The notes below the pieces were generated by a model, which was not told the origin of the DNA, searched no databases, and saw only the letters and a program-made list of their open reading frames with translations. DNA of 64,000 nucleotides, taken from Notospermus geniculatus (lineage: Eukaryota > Nemertea > Pilidiophora > Heteronemertea > Lineidae). Made by a program: the position numbers and the translations under genes. Positions 13,367 to 25,100 of this stretch are shown piece by piece (the first letter of the stretch is position 1; every line of letters starts with the position of its first letter). Location: assembly GCA_002633025.1 (NCBI GenBank), contig NMRB01000282.1:330914-394913 (forward strand), in the 5' to 3' direction.

Positions 13367-14110
13367 GATGCCTGTTTACGAAATACAAAACACTAAAGTC
13401 TAAAGTTCAGCAGATTATACGACTAACGCAACATTCTCCGTGTGTTGGCCTCTCGATGTCGGACTGACACGCTGAAAAACTTCGTAGAACCGCAACTGTC
13501 CCAGTCGACTAACCACGATCAGAACGACCTATTCTATATGACGATTGAAATTCTGGTGCATGAATTCATCAAAAACCTGCAAGTTCAACAAAACCGTCCA
13601 TGACGTGAAGACAACGAATTCATAGTCGGAAACGCCAAGTCCTTTCGATTATAATATTTCCGAACAAATACCTGGCCAAAATTCAGATAAATGGCAATTG
13701 AAACCACAAATAAAGCGTTTCTATTTACAGGCATAAACGGGCCTGCCCAAAGCATGCAAAGTGAATGTTGGTTATGTTCCGCTTGAATGCACACTTTTAT
13801 ACCATCCCAGAACGTTCCAGCTGCGTGCACACTTTACACCATCCCGGTCCCAGATTTCGAGGGAAACTGATTTGTCGCAACACCACGTAGAAATGTACTA
13901 CAAATCCTACAGTGTATGTGCATACATCCGAACGAACTGAAAACACCGGTCAATTTCGCTTGCTTTTGGTCGGAACAAAGGTGCCATTCCAGGAGTGAAA
14001 CTCCTGAATTTGCTCCAATACCCAGCCCGTCCTATCTCCCTGAGAGAGAGACGTGAACTGACAACAGATTGAACCACAGCGATCTGACAAGTCAGACCGG
14101 CTCGCGATTA
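13367..14110 (-). promoter_or_regulatory. Upstream / 5' untranslated region of the cyclase gene with a candidate TATA box
   Basis: Reading the minus strand, a TATAAAAG word sits at 13794-13801, about 430 bases upstream of the cyclase start codon. Directly upstream of the ATG is a pyrimidine-containing stretch ending in AG (about 13375-13380) that could be a 3' splice site, so the 5' untranslated region may contain an intron. A perfect inverted GAAnnTTC pair (heat-shock-element-like) is at about 13806-13818, and the words around the TATA are repeated at about 13825-13845. All of this is inference from sequence words; there is no transcript evidence. Confidence 0.3.
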
Positions 14111-15154
14111 AATGCCCTGGCTCTTTAAATGGCGGAGGGGGCTGTTGAATCCATCGGCGCCTTCCCTCCGCTGATGGAAAATTAACTGTATTTAACTCAA
14201 TCAGATGCAGATATTTCCTACTCCTAACGCACTAATTGTCGGTAATACACTAAGATATTGTATCTTGGAAGTTTTCTTCGTGATTCTACTCTTGCAGGAT
14301 ACTGATAAGTATTAAGGTCATCTATGATTAGGGAGGGTGTTCAAAAAATGGCAGAGCAGTAATTCCCATCAACAGCCCAGATGGCAGCACAGTATAATTG
14401 GTCAGCCTGAAATAAACTGGTATCAGTTCAAAACCATAAACCTTTTTATTTTGAGGCATAGAAATCTATGGGCATGATGCCGACTTTGATTGCTTTAATT
14501 AGAATAGCACAAAAATAAACGAGGAAAGTTCCCTACCGCCAAGAATATAATTTCTTGCTACCGCTGAATTATCAGAGTCCTCCGGCCGTTTACACCCGGC
14601 ATGCCCGGGGGCCCGTTTTGCATAAATGACAATGAAGATCTTGAAAAATAAATCACCCATTTATCTCATCATTCAAGAGTGTAATGTGACATCTGTCAAG
14701 TCTGCAGATCCAAAGGGGTGGGGCACCCACTTCATCCAGGGGTGGTCCAATTTGTAACTTTTTCGATTGACTGTTTGATTTGGAAATCGACTTGAGAGTC
14801 CGACTTTTCAATGAAGAGATGCAGGACGTTCCCTCTTCCAAAGTCGTCAATCCACCTCACTTTTACACCAGGACTGGCATGACTGGTATGTCATGAGGAC
14901 TAACTCTATAACTAGCAAATGAGAACAAGCTCTGATTACTACGACAAGTAGCAGTTTAGCATTTATTAGTATTCTCCATTCACAAAATTTTAGCAAATAA
15001 AATGTCAACAATTTACAAGACGATAACCAAGGTCACCATATTCTACAAGCTTACATTAGATGATGACAAAGTGATGACGCCACTGTACCTGGTGGTCACT
15101 TCAAAGAGACTCTCCCTTTTCCAAAGCCTGCCCCTATTTCCCAGCCCCTAGTAC
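14111..15154. other. Intergenic sequence upstream of the cyclase gene
   Basis: No gene seen. Includes a GC-rich patch CGGCATGCCCGGGGGCCCG near 14600. The candidate cyclase TATA box lies downstream at 13794-13801. Confidence 0.4.
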
Positions 15155-15497
15155 AGGGTTCTCCACAGGGTTTGGAACAGACCGGGTGCTGGTGACGTCA
15201 CACGGTTACTGATATTGGAAGGCGCTGCGGCACACACGTCCTCAGCGGGGGTCTGTGGGCTTCCCCCAGAAAAATTCGAAATCTAGAAGCCCTGAAATGC
15301 GATTTCCCAACATTTCGAAATGCAAATCTAGCTCCCGTCGGTACTTGGAAAACCTCAGTGTTATTTAAAGAGAATAATTTTGACCGGGCGGCAATTTTTT
15401 TGACCGGGCGGCAGATTTTTAGACCGGGTGCTGCGATCAATCCTGCGTTTTAGAACGGGTGCCGCACCCATTCTGTTACACTAGTGGAGAACTCTGC
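15155..15497. mobile_element. GTTCTCCAC inverted-repeat element, copy 1
   Basis: Ends AGGGTTCTCCACAGGGTTTG / ACTAGTGGAGAACTCT. The interior has GGGGGTCTGTGGGCTTCCCC followed by AAATCTAGAAGCCCTGAAAT, which matches 62046-62322. It lies in intergenic DNA between the two genes. Confidence 0.7.
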
Positions 15498-16572
15498 TAG
15501 TAAGCCAGATCAGACAACCTTACTGGGGGAAGGTTCCGTCAGCAGTTAACCAAAGCTACATCATCCATAACCACAACCTCTGGGAAGTTTTAGTGTCTTT
15601 GAAATGACCCCTGGGAGAATTTTCATGACATCAAAAATATACTGTACATCAGAAAAGAATTAGGATGAAGGAGAATAATGTACTGGACCTTTACCCTCCT
15701 AGTCCTATACCTGTACCTGTTGTCACCTATCGTGGGCCTTGTGATCTACACTGTGTAAATATCCTGCCAGACCTTAGGAGGGTGAACGTCCAGTATATTT
15801 CCAGCTAAATCAATTCTTATGTGACTATCTCATCAATCAATATCCAAGATGGAAAAAAATATGAAATTGGTGAGAATATTCATCTGGTTTTCTGTCACCA
15901 AATTTGAATCGAATGCATGAAAGGGCCAATGCTTCAGAATTTCATAAGGAAAGAACCCAAGCAAATAAGAGATAATTGCCAAAAATCTTTCTACAAATGA
16001 AACGTGACGGCTTACTTCATTGAAAGGAAAATTCCTTCCCATTATGCTTATTTTATGCTTCGTCCATACCACATTAGTCCCGAATATAAATGACTGGAAT
16101 ATTATTTCATCAACACGAAAATGTCTCTGGTACAAATTTGATGTCATGGTGTGACAGGTCTAATGAGTCTACACTTTTCAAAGTGTTCATTTAACACTTT
16201 TCAAAGTGTTGGTTCATTAGAACACAATTAATGTTCCCATTAACAAACACGAGTATTAAAATCAGTTCCTTGTCCCTTGGCTAACCATCAAAGAATGAGG
16301 ATGTAAAAAATTCAACTTCTATGGCATAAAAGCATCCAGTTCCCATGGGTACTCACAGATGACACTTCATATACAGTTGCTGCTGCATATGAAGTGAGAT
16401 CTGCTGATTTACAAGGGTACAGGAATGAATTGAAGCCCCATATTATTTGCGACAGTCAAAAATGACGCTATAAAAGAATAATTTCATGGCCCACAAAATT
16501 CACACAATTTCAAGATTACAAATTTCGTATTTTAGCAGATTAAATCCATAGGTAAGCCTACAGACCATTCTC
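15498..16572. other. Intergenic sequence
   Basis: No gene. Two copies of an 18-base palindrome AACACTTTTCAAAGTGTT occur at about 16168-16213. Confidence 0.4.
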
Positions 16573-16812
16573 AAATTGACGCAAACGACAAAGATCTGTG
16601 CACTTCCGCCAAATTCTCAACCACAACCTCGGTCTGAAACTGAATGACATAACGCAAACAACCCCACGACAGTGACATTGAAGGCGCTGCGTCAGAATCG
16701 ACCATTGCAGAATCATGGATGGCGTCACGTCAGCCGTTTTCAGATCGAGGTCCTGGTTGAGATTTCGGCGGAAGTGAGGAGATCTGCGAATTCGAGAATC
16801 ATCTATAGATTT
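16573..16812. mobile_element. GCGGAAGTG fold-back element, copy 1
   Basis: Left GACGCAAACGACAAAGATCT, GCACTTCCGCC, CAACCTCGGTCTGAAACTGA is mirrored by TTCAGATCGAGGTCCTGGTT, GGCGGAAGTG and GATCTGCGAATTCGAGAATC. Related copy at 45478-45673. Confidence 0.7.
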
Positions 16813-16977
16813 GCAGTTGACCGTGTTCGAAGGCAGCAAAGCCACAGCAGTTCTCTTTAGTAGTTAATAAATTCCCGAAGTGAGTAAAGTAATAGATTGA
16901 AGATGGTGGCGTTTGATTCTTCTCTATTCAGACACCTTGACTGGCATGACCAGTTCGCTTTAAGAAATTCTTAAAAG

Positions 16978-17050
16978 TCCGACTGGGGATTGAATCCAAA
17001 ATCTCAGTGATAACACGCCCCAGTGTTCCCACTATGCCACTGAGACAGCC
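16978..17050 (-). mobile_element. tRNA-like SINE head, minus strand
   Basis: Minus-strand GGCTGTCTCAGTGGCATAGT (A-box-like) and GGATTCAATCC (B box, complement of 16987-16997), 73 bases in all. The ends do not form a good acceptor stem. Different family from the element at 26803. Confidence 0.55.
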
Positions 17051-17774
17051 TGATTACATACATGTATGATTTATGAATGGTTCATCGATCATCAAAAGGA
17101 ACAAGTGACAGTGAACCTCGGAGATCCAAACCAACATTTCAACACCCCAGTCTTCAATGGAACATAAATACATTACATATGTACTCTAAACAAGATTAGA
17201 AATATGCAGTTATGCTGCATTAAAAACTAATCACACAAATTTACAACTAGCTGAGTAATTTAAGAGAAATGGTTCACTCAAAATTGATAAAATCAACAAT
17301 GTGTTTGACAGGTATCTTACACAGTGGATTGTTACCAAGCAAGGTGAAGTGGAATACAGGACGTCTCAGAATGAATCTCAATTTTTTTCAAATTTAGTGT
17401 TGAACATAATGAACAACAGTTTTTTTATGAGACGCCAATTTGATCCATGTGCAAGCTTCATATTTACCCGGTATGCTTGAGTTTAGTCGGTGTGCGAAAG
17501 ATAAGAACAAGTCTCTGCCATTTTGAAGTTAGATATGCACATTATCTACAAAGTAACCGATAGGGCATGGCAAAAGAAATAAATAACACTGTACATGTCA
17601 ATAGAAGAGGCAGCTGACATTGAACAGTGCCAAAATCAGCAATTTAAAAAGGATCTTGATAGTCAGAGTTGGCATAGTACGTTGTCAGAATTCCACAGTA
17701 ATGAACTGGCACTATGCTGTACACTGTCATATAAAGCAGCAGGCATGCCCAAATTAGGAAATTGGTTCAATAGA

Positions 17775-17902
17775 GAGTTTTTACGGAGCCCCCGAAACGC
17801 CGATGCGAACTTCTATCCTATTGTTCGCTGCTCTCGTTGCGGCATCGAACAATGGGATTGGCGTTCGCATTGGCGTTTGGGGGGCTTGGCGAAAACACTC
17901 TA
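17775..17902. mobile_element. GAGTTTTTACGGAGCCCCC inverted-repeat element
   Basis: Left arm GAGCCCCCGAAACGCCGATG, CGAAC is mirrored by GTTCGCATTGGCGTTTGG, GGGGCT; outer ends GAGTTTTT and GAAAACACTC. In the 3' flank of the JIP gene. Confidence 0.65.
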
Positions 17903-19082
17903 ATATCAAGAGCCAAAACCTGTATCTGGCACTGCACGGTATCAGCAGTGCTGACTGAGCAACCATGTACTTTGAAATGAACATCCATGTACTTTGAAAT
18001 GAACATCCATTTACTGTGAAATAATAGATAATTGGACAACTTGGCACAATAATAAGAAGCATTGCACAATTAAAACAGTGCATTCATAGTTTAGATATCA
18101 TAAAATATGACCTAGTCCGGTATATATACACATTGTACGTACATTACGGCAATTTCAGAGATCTGACGGGGCTTCAAAGGCCAATTTATATAGAAATACA
18201 TGTCTTTTGAATGAGACCACCAGATTCAAGATGGTACCCTTGTAGCGGAATGACAAACCCATTACCCGACTGCGCCACCACAAAGGCAGTCAGCATTTTG
18301 ATCAGTCAAAATTTTCCACCTAATACGATGGAGATAGAGTGTATATAGGTTGAGGTAAGGCATTAATTTTGATTAGCTGTAAGTATTAGTTGTCATGCAA
18401 AAACTCCCAAGCATCCAAAAAGGCCAAAAACCAATACGATGATATAACATCCCAAAATTACCTTACACTTGTCAGTGTCTATTTGGATTCAATTTCCAAT
18501 GCCGCCCTATGAAGCCACTTATCATAACAATTCCTATCATTTCAACCCAGAATTCACAAATTTTCGCCACAACAGATCTGGTTTGATTATGCTACCACGA
18601 CACTGCTTACATGGCATTACAATATTGTGATACGTTGACTAGAGTACCGAAGCCCCGTCTCTGCAAGATGCCATTGTAGGTGTCGCCACGTTGAAAGCAG
18701 GTAAGATTTCCAATCAAATTGAAAATTGATGATCATCCCTGTTAGACAACTGACGCACTGATTATCTGAAATTCATCAACTTCCCAGCCCTGCCTTCCCC
18801 ATCTGATTCTCACCAGTCTATCTGGCCTGATGCCCATCTGGCCTGGTTTGAATTCATCAGTGGGTTTCCCGCCTCTGAGGAGCTCAGAGCCTCAGCCAAT
18901 CATTGGTGTGCGAAGGCTAATCAACGTGCCAATCAAAATCCGTGTTACAAATGTGTCCTGTAAGAGAATTGAGGTTGACTGTCTGAAATTCATCAATTTC
19001 CGAGCCCTGCCCTCCCCAGCGACACCTACAGCTACAGACTGAATATTGATTTCATTATAGATCTCTATCGGGTAAGTCATCC
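17903..19082 (-). other. 3' flank / probable 3' UTR of the JIP3/4 gene
   Basis: Holds the presumed 3' untranslated region and the start of the intergenic space. A 22-base unit (CCATGTACTTTGAAATGAAC...) is repeated about 2.5 times at 17963-18022. Two related stretches ending GAAATTCATCAA(C/T)TTCC lie at about 18767-18790 and 18985-19010. No other gene was seen. Confidence 0.4.
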
Positions 19083-19198
19083 TCACGACGCTGATGTCAC
19101 TTGCCAGACGACCAAATGGCTACGATCACCCTTGCTTATTCCTCCCTTCTTCTCTTCGTCTTCAGGGAGAGCAGCGGCGTCATCGTCGTCACCATCAC
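19083..19198 (-). CDS. MAPK8IP3: JIP3/4 visible exon v22: C-terminal exon with stop
   Basis: Encodes [38 protein letters not shown] and a TGA stop at 19083-19085. It matches the vertebrate end ...SKAERSHLIVWQV.... The acceptor TATATTTATAG is short on pyrimidines but the phase fits. The 3' untranslated region continues to lower coordinates; no clear polyadenylation signal was picked out. Confidence 0.95.
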
Positions 19199-22100
19199 CT
19201 ATAAATATAAATACCGGTAATCAAAATTATAAAACAAAATATAAAATAATTTGTATTTGATTTTTCTGTCATGGCCGAAGCCACATGGTAGCATTATTGG
19301 CCCTGGTCAGTACGGAAGAGGCCATCTCAAGCTACTCATGTTCCTCACTTGGATGGGGTCTTTTACTTACTCTTGCAAAGAAACAAGGTACACGGCACCA
19401 TGGCTTACTGTCCTATGCGACGGACGTGAAGAGCCGGGAATGAAAGCCCATATGGCCTGGGCTGAATTAGAAACCAGGACCTGCCACTTGCTGAGCAGAA
19501 GTGACAACCACTCGGCTATCAGGGCTCCACATCAACTCCATTCTGAAGGCCCAGTGCCACTACAGCATAAAGTCACGAAGCAGTTCAAATCTCAAGAAAT
19601 GTTTCTGGGGAACTCCAGGAGCAGCTCATTCAGCCCATCAGTAGATTCTTACAGAAAAGTTGAGAATACAAAGTGGCCACATGGAAGGGAATCAAACGTG
19701 ATTTTACTCAACGTACCAATTCTGAAATCCACATAACCTTCGCCACCAGAGATGACCAAGATGGACTTGAGTGGTTTATCAGATTTGTCACTACTCTTCT
19801 TTCCTTCTGGGACGTTCGACGCTGAACTTAACCCACGACTTGGAGCACCTGAAAAAGAAACAAACGCTCAAAGTTTTTTTGTCCCTAGCTTTCTCTCATG
19901 TCTCTGTTATATTTTTCAACAACCTCATCTGATGTCTGAAATTCCATGGCTGATTCATCGATTTACTTCACATCAGAATACTTCACTTCGTCACTTCCAC
20001 TCGTATATTTGGAAAAATTTCTAACATCCACCAATTACCGTAAATTACCGGTACATCTCCGGCCTAACAAGGATACAAAAACATGATAAGGAGCTGTTCA
20101 TTCAGGGCAAGGGTTTAACACAGACCAGGCAATTTCACATTCACAAAGAAAAGCCGGACACGACAATGAAGCCAAACCTAAACTTTGCAAACAGTTGATC
20201 ACTTAAAGCAGTCTTTTACCGTGTTACCATTACCAAAACCACACGACACCATTCTGTGAGGTAATCAGTGGTTCCTAAGACTTTCTCCCTGCAGCATCAC
20301 TACATACATAAATGCAGTGACATAGGCAGCCACGCAAAGAACCACTGATTCACCTTGGGAAGATGTGAGACCATATTTTTTCACTGCAAGTCAGTTCAGC
20401 AAGCGATAATTCAAAGAAGGAAATTTCTGGAATGCGAGGCCTTAGGCCCAGGGCTTTCTAATACATGTAAATGTCCTGAAGTAAACCTTCAAGGAATGAG
20501 ATTTCTGGGATATGTTTCTTTAAAATGTCCTGGAATAAAATATAATCCTTCAAGGAAAGAGTTCTGGAACATGAGGCTGTGGGTCCAGGGTTTTCGGATA
20601 CGGAACAAAAACTACACTGAACAAATGCCCAACACACATGCAGCATGGGGACGTAGGGATGTTTTAAGGATGCTGGAAAGTGTGAACTCAGGGTTGGTTC
20701 TCCATCTAGATTTATCACCGTTTTAATATCCAGAGACCATCTCTCCCCCACCTCATGCACCTCCACCTCATAAACTGTTATTGCAGTAAAGAATACTAAA
20801 CAGGACTTCCCAATTTAGGCTGCTTTTCCACGAGACGGGCGCGGGCGGAAAAAATTGATCAAACGTATTTCCCTTTAGCTGTTTCCACAATGCGGGTGGA
20901 GGGGCGCGGATGCGTTTTTTCGGATTGGTCATGTAGCGATTTTTTCCGCGTCCGCTTGCTGCCCATTCTGTAGGCCTACTGTGTCATTATTTTCTGGGAA
21001 TTTCCCTGATATTAAAGAAATGATGGAAGTTGAAACAGGCTCCACCGACCGAAGACCAAAACCCACGTGAAAACTCCCACGTCTGTGCCCGTTTCATGGA
21101 AACATAATGCCTGCACCCACACCCACGCCCATCACCGCCTCTGCGTCCGCACACGCGTGGAAAAGCAGCCTTATGCCACAAAACTTCCCCTTCTGTAAAC
21201 AGCTTCGAGATGGCATTCCACATGAGAGATTTCTCACACAAGTTGGTTCTCAATGGGCAACTCAGCCGTAGAAAACTATCATTTGTGTCATTGGTCTTAG
21301 GGATCGTCTCCAAAATACAAACGTGTGGAATTCGTTTAAACGAATTTAAAACGACTTTTCATAAACGAAATTGAAACGAAAAAATTCGTTTGAGAACTGC
21401 TTGAAAAACGTTTGACATGGCCCGCATTTTCGTTGCAATTTCGAACGAAATATTCGTTTGATTTCTTCAGAGAAACGTTTTAGAATTTTGTCGAGCGAGA
21501 CAAACGTTCCAATGCGTTTCAAACGAACAACGTTTTCTTCCAAGCATAAGAAACGTTTGCATTTCGTTTGACATGAAAACATTTTGCATTCTGATCGGCG
21601 CTAAAAACGTTTGAATTTCATTCGGTGCATGAAACGTTTCATTTTCGTTGGGAACAAAAACGTTTGCACTTCGTTGCGGAATTCGTTTGGTACTTTCCGT
21701 TTGGGGAGAATTCGTTTCAAAACCGTTTGAAAAATCGTTGGAAAATCACTTCAGTTTCGTTGGAGTATAAAAATTTCAAACGATTTTCAAACGATATTGA
21801 CATACGTTTGAAACGCGTTTGAAACGAAAACAATTTGGAGACGATCCCTTAGTGCAAGCCCTACATGTACAGGTGAATTGCCCATTGACAGCCAACTTGC
21901 GCAAGAAAACCCTACAAGGAGGAGTGCCTTTAGGACATAATAAATCTCCCCCCAATGAAATGTCAGATAAACCTAGATGGTTATTTTCTGGCTTAAGCCT
22001 CTTGATACGATGAAATCTAACCACAAACCTTCATCAGGGAAAATTTCTTTTTTCTCTACGAAAAGAACATGCAAAATGTCCATAAAGATGTATACAAACC

Positions 22101-25100
22101 AATAATAGGCCCAGTTAAACTTGGTATTCCTTAACATGATGTGAATAATTTCTATGAGTGGTCTCTGGGAAATTCAACCATGGCATTCACAAAGTTCGAG
22201 CTGGCAGAACCATTTTCAAAGTCGAAAACTGACAAGGCCTAAAGCCAATGTAATCAGACTAACCAACCATACTTGTACATTACTTTGTTCTCATCAAGAG
22301 AGAGCATGCAGTGGCTCATTGTGACGTCATTTTGACCAGTGGTCCACCATGCTGACGTCGACAACAAGGTGAGGAATGGTAGATCACGGCATGGTTGAAG
22401 TCACACACACTCCACTTGTGATGACGAAAAGTGCAGCATGTGTGTCGACGCCATCATTTGCCGTCCAGTATGGCAGATATAGGGCCGTATTCTAGAAACT
22501 CCCTTAACTCTAAGGTTTACCTTTAGCTATTGTTTGCAGGGCAGAATACAAAAGCTTAAATTGGGCCTTAGAGTTAAGGAGGCTTCTAGAATACGGGCCA
22601 CAGACTGATCACATGACGTGACGACGTCACCTGCACACTCCCTATTGGTACTCAGTTCTAATTTATATTAATTCCATTGGCAAATATTAAAAAGATAGAA
22701 ATATTTGCCAAATTCAGAGCAGATACATTTCTGAACTGACCCAGTATCAATGGAAAGGTCAATGATCGCGGTCAAGGCATTTGCCTTCTGTAAATTGCAA
22801 CTTTAATGACCAATTTTGTTCAATATTGGAAACAACGCTGTCCCTTCAAATTCTAAAGGAATATTAGAACAGGTGACGATCAAAATTACCTGCAGTATAG
22901 GGCTATTACAAAATCTGATATCTCGGATTCGGTCTGCCAACAAGAAAACAGGATTAAGCAAAGCAGACAACAACTAAACGAATGCATACTTTCGCTACCT
23001 GGAACAGCTACAAAGAATTTCACCGCATCCTTGTGACCGTGGAATGACAATTGGGCCTGTGCCATCGAGCAGTACGGAATAAAGCTGGCCGGGGTGACGC
23101 TGTCGGTTCTACTATCACTGTACACGCGGACCACGCCGCCTGGACTGCGGCCTGTTTGGGTGGCCGTCATTTGGACTTTGTTAGCTGAAAAGATTAGACA
23201 GGGAATCAAAAGTCTGGATAGTAACGTCGTCAGCGGTGAACAAATCACAAGTGAGTTTATTATTTTCCCCCCTGGAATTTTTGTCACAGTTTCTCCCCAA
23301 TACATGTACCTAACTGAATATAGAGAAGGATTTCACTTCAGTTGTGTTAAAGGCAGCCTCATCGTAGGTATTTTGATGTGCTCATTGCAAAAATTGGTTG
23401 GCATAAGAATCTAACTCTGACATGTATTGCAAGTAAAACACACTAAAAATCAACATTTGAGCCAAAATCTGCAGGTTGTCTGTTGCTAGCGCCACCTGTG
23501 ATGAAGTGACCGTACTGATATGAGCTTAGGCCTAATAGCTAGTTGCCTATAGCGTCCCTTTAACACCAGTACTCTTTATTATCATTATACAAAAACAAAC
23601 CTTCTGATAGTGGCACGGAGATAATCACTCCATTCCCGGTGCCAATCCAGAGTCGATTACTCGACACCAACAGGGACGTTATCCTCACGAACGAAAAGCC
23701 CAACTTCCCAGTACCTGAAAATATAGATTCATGATTTGAACCACCCAAGAGGCGTTTGCACTGCAATACAAGAAGCCTACTGCCAATACTAACATAAACC
23801 ATCACGTCAGAGAAAAGATAAGTAAAGTCGTCTCCGAATTTCACAAATTTTTGACCCTAACTGGAGTCTTCCTCAGGCACTTTCTAGTAGAGATCCCAGA
23901 AGTGTTGGTGTCATTCACTTCTGGGATCTCTACTAGAATGTGCCTGAGGAAGACCCCTGGCTGGGGTCGAAAATTTGCGAAATTCGGAGACGACTTTACT
24001 TATCTTATCATTTTGTGTGTCGTTTTTTGTGCTCTATGTTAGATATCACGTCAGAGAAGGCAGTAAATTCATTCCTTACCCAACATTTTACTGACATACG
24101 GCTCTATGTCGACATCTTGGAGATGTTCGTGTGTATACGCATGGTACAACCTGAGGGTACTGTCGAGGCGTATGGACACCCAGACCCCGTCTCCTACCCA
24201 CGCCAGCTGACGGACCTGGCTCTCCTTTCGAGGATGAGCATCGAATGACTTCTGCAGAGAAAAGTGGACAGACATTTTACAGGGGTGGATCCACGATTTC
24301 GGAAAAGAGGGGGCACACCGTTGAAATCTGTGGTGAATTTCAATAATTTGCTCCAAATTTGAGAATTTCACGGTTGATTTTACAGATTTGTTGGCCGAAA
24401 GGGGGCGTGCACCGGGTGCGCCCCCCTTGGATCCATGTCTGTTTTAAACACTTGACTACATCAGACCGGACATCCAGTCCATGAAGTTGCGTATTTAAAT
24501 GCACAACATAATGACATTACGACGTAAACTTCCATAGCAAGCTGGTTAAATAAGACTGGTAGATGATGCCGAGTTGATTCCCATAGGCCTAGCTGACTTG
24601 GTCCAGAGGCCACTTTCTATATCTGGAATTGTGTGTGCCCCGATTCCATCATATGTAGAAATCTACTCCAATTTAGGCAAAAAGTCTTCTATTTCTTTTC
24701 CGTTGTGAACTCACAGTCAGCGTCACGACGTACCTCAACATTCATAGTCTTGGGGTCGACAACGTGTATGCGATTCCTGTAGCCACACCAGACATGTTTT
24801 GCGCCGACCACGCACATACACCGGATGGAGTGATGGGGACGCCCAAGGTCTAACAGGTGGTAGTTGGTCAGGTCCCACTGACCATCTGAAAAAAGGAAGG
24901 TAAATTTGATGAAAAGTTGGCAGAAATGTCCAAGTGGCATACACCAGAGGAATTGAAATACCGGTACCTAACACAAGGTCATAAATTTGCATCATTTTCA
25001 AAGGGTTTCCTTGGACTTTCTGTCATTAGGAGATTCGAAATGTAGGAACTGGAACGAAGTCCTCCTGGACAGGTTACACACACCCTGCTTTGTACTATGA

